Source: Pontiellaceae bacterium
GTDB lineage: Bacteria; Verrucomicrobiota; Kiritimatiellia; Kiritimatiellales; Tichowtungiaceae
Length of the DNA: 15,755 bases
Assembly (NCBI GenBank): GCA_025457785.1
Contig: JALOTS010000015.1
Location: 1-15,755 of the forward strand
Direction: 5' to 3'
Shown here piece after piece: positions 15,216 to 15,755 of the stretch. Position numbers and translations under genes: made by a program. The notes beneath the pieces are model-generated. The model had not been told where the DNA came from and did no database searches. It saw only the letters and a program-made list of their open reading frames with translations. Every line of letters starts with the position of its first letter. The stretch's first letter is position 1.

Positions 15216-15755
15216 ATGGAGTATCTGCTGGGAATCGATGTCGGGAGTTCGTCGGTGAAAAGCTCGCTGCTGGATGTTTTTTCCGGGCGGTGCGCCGGGA
15301 GTGCGTTTTGTCCGAAGACCGAGCAGAAAATTGACTCACCGCGTCCCGGTTTTGCGGAACAGGCGCCGCAGGTCTGGTATGATTGTGCGAAAGAGGCCGT
15401 TCGCGGTGCGATGCGTCTCGCCGGCGCCGGACCCGAAGAGGTGAAGGCTCTCGGCATTTCCTATCAGATGCACGGACTGGTTTGCATCGATAAAAACCAA
15501 ACGGTTCTTCGTCCGGCCGTTATCTGGTGCGACAGCCGCGCCGTTCCGTACGGCAACGCGGCCTTTGCGGCGCTGGGCGCTGAAAAATGTCTGAGCCGTC
15601 TGATGAATTCGCCCGGCAATTTCACCGCCGCCAAGCTGGCCTGGGTGAAAGAAAATGAACCGGAGATTTACGCGAAAATTGACAGGATTATGCTGCCGGG
15701 CGACTGGCTGGCCATGAAGCTGACCGGCGAAATCTGCACTACCGTTTCCGGTCTT
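15216..15755 (+). CDS. xylB: Xylulokinase, N-terminal part, cut by window end
   Basis: This FGGY-family sugar kinase phosphorylates D-xylulose to xylulose 5-phosphate with ATP in the cytoplasm, the second step of the xylose isomerase pathway. The 180 residues visible, of a family usually near 490-500, include the phosphate-binding GIDVGSSSVK (6-15), the xylulokinase signature ISYQMHGL (81-88), WCDSRA with the likely catalytic or substrate-binding Asp106, NSPGNFTAAKLAWVKENEPE and LPGDWLAMKLTGE. The pattern closely resembles XylB proteins of Bacteroides as I recall them. I chose ATG 15216, right after GTG 15213, with the purine run GGGGGGAGA (15202-15210) just upstream as ribosome-binding site. 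It is divergent from the AraC-type regulator, and a xylose isomerase gene may follow beyond the window. It is probably functionally separate from the mannosidase group. Confidence 0.93.
   Translation, partial: MEYLLGIDVGSSSVKSSLLDVFSGRCAGSAFCPKTEQKIDSPRPGFAEQAPQVWYDCAKEAVRGAMRLAGAGPEEVKALGISYQMHGLVCIDKNQTVLRPAVIWCDSRAVPYGNAAFAALGAEKCLSRLMNSPGNFTAAKLAWVKENEPEIYAKIDRIMLPGDWLAMKLTGEICTTVSGL

Overview
The window reads like a chromosomal segment from a PVC-group bacterium (Verrucomicrobiota, Kiritimatiellota or Lentisphaerota). This is an inference from several things: the GC-rich coding style, the family content (SSS symporter, beta-helix proteins, long PQQ-like propeller protein, GH92, AraC regulator), the Bacteroides-like XylB sequence, and short iterated intergenic repeats. 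No rRNA or other decisive marker is present. There are nine protein genes. Eight are on the + strand and one, an AraC-type regulator, is on the - strand. I saw no tRNA, rRNA or CRISPR array.

Layout: (1) the C-terminal end of a sodium:solute symporter (1-444). (2) Two tandem paralogous exported proteins of 939 and 916 aa, 18 bp apart (565-3384 and 3403-6153). Each combines a right-handed beta-helix, a DUF4214-like helical module and a C-terminal GH71/GH99-like glycosidase module. (3) A cytoplasmic short-chain dehydrogenase (6432-7193). (4) A third paralogue that has only the beta-helix and DUF4214-like parts (7342-8916). Its stop codon lies in one arm of an inverted-repeat element (8911-9065). 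(5) An exported protein with about 16 PQQ-like propeller blades (9117-11786). (6) A GH92 alpha-mannosidase (11850-14165). (7) A convergent AraC regulator (15120-14227) that is divergent from a xylulokinase gene, xylB, cut by the window edge (15216 onward). The 95-bp divergent region carries a perfect palindrome.

How the genes may work together: GH92 enzymes are exo-acting alpha-mannosidases. The GH71/99-like modules keep an E-x-x-E pair in an F-D-E-x-D-E-G-T-Q-I context that resembles the catalytic motif of GH99 endo-alpha-mannosidases. With the symporter and three exported beta-helix proteins, this suggests a locus for taking apart an alpha-mannose-containing glycan outside the cytoplasm and importing the products. 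This assignment is inference. The exact substrate, the beta-helix function and the propeller protein's role are not known. The AraC/xylB pair looks like the start of a separate D-xylose locus.

The most unusual content is the beta-helix/DUF4214-like/GH71-99-like fusion in tandem copies with different export signals (lipoprotein versus secreted), plus a third copy that ends exactly where the hydrolase module would begin.
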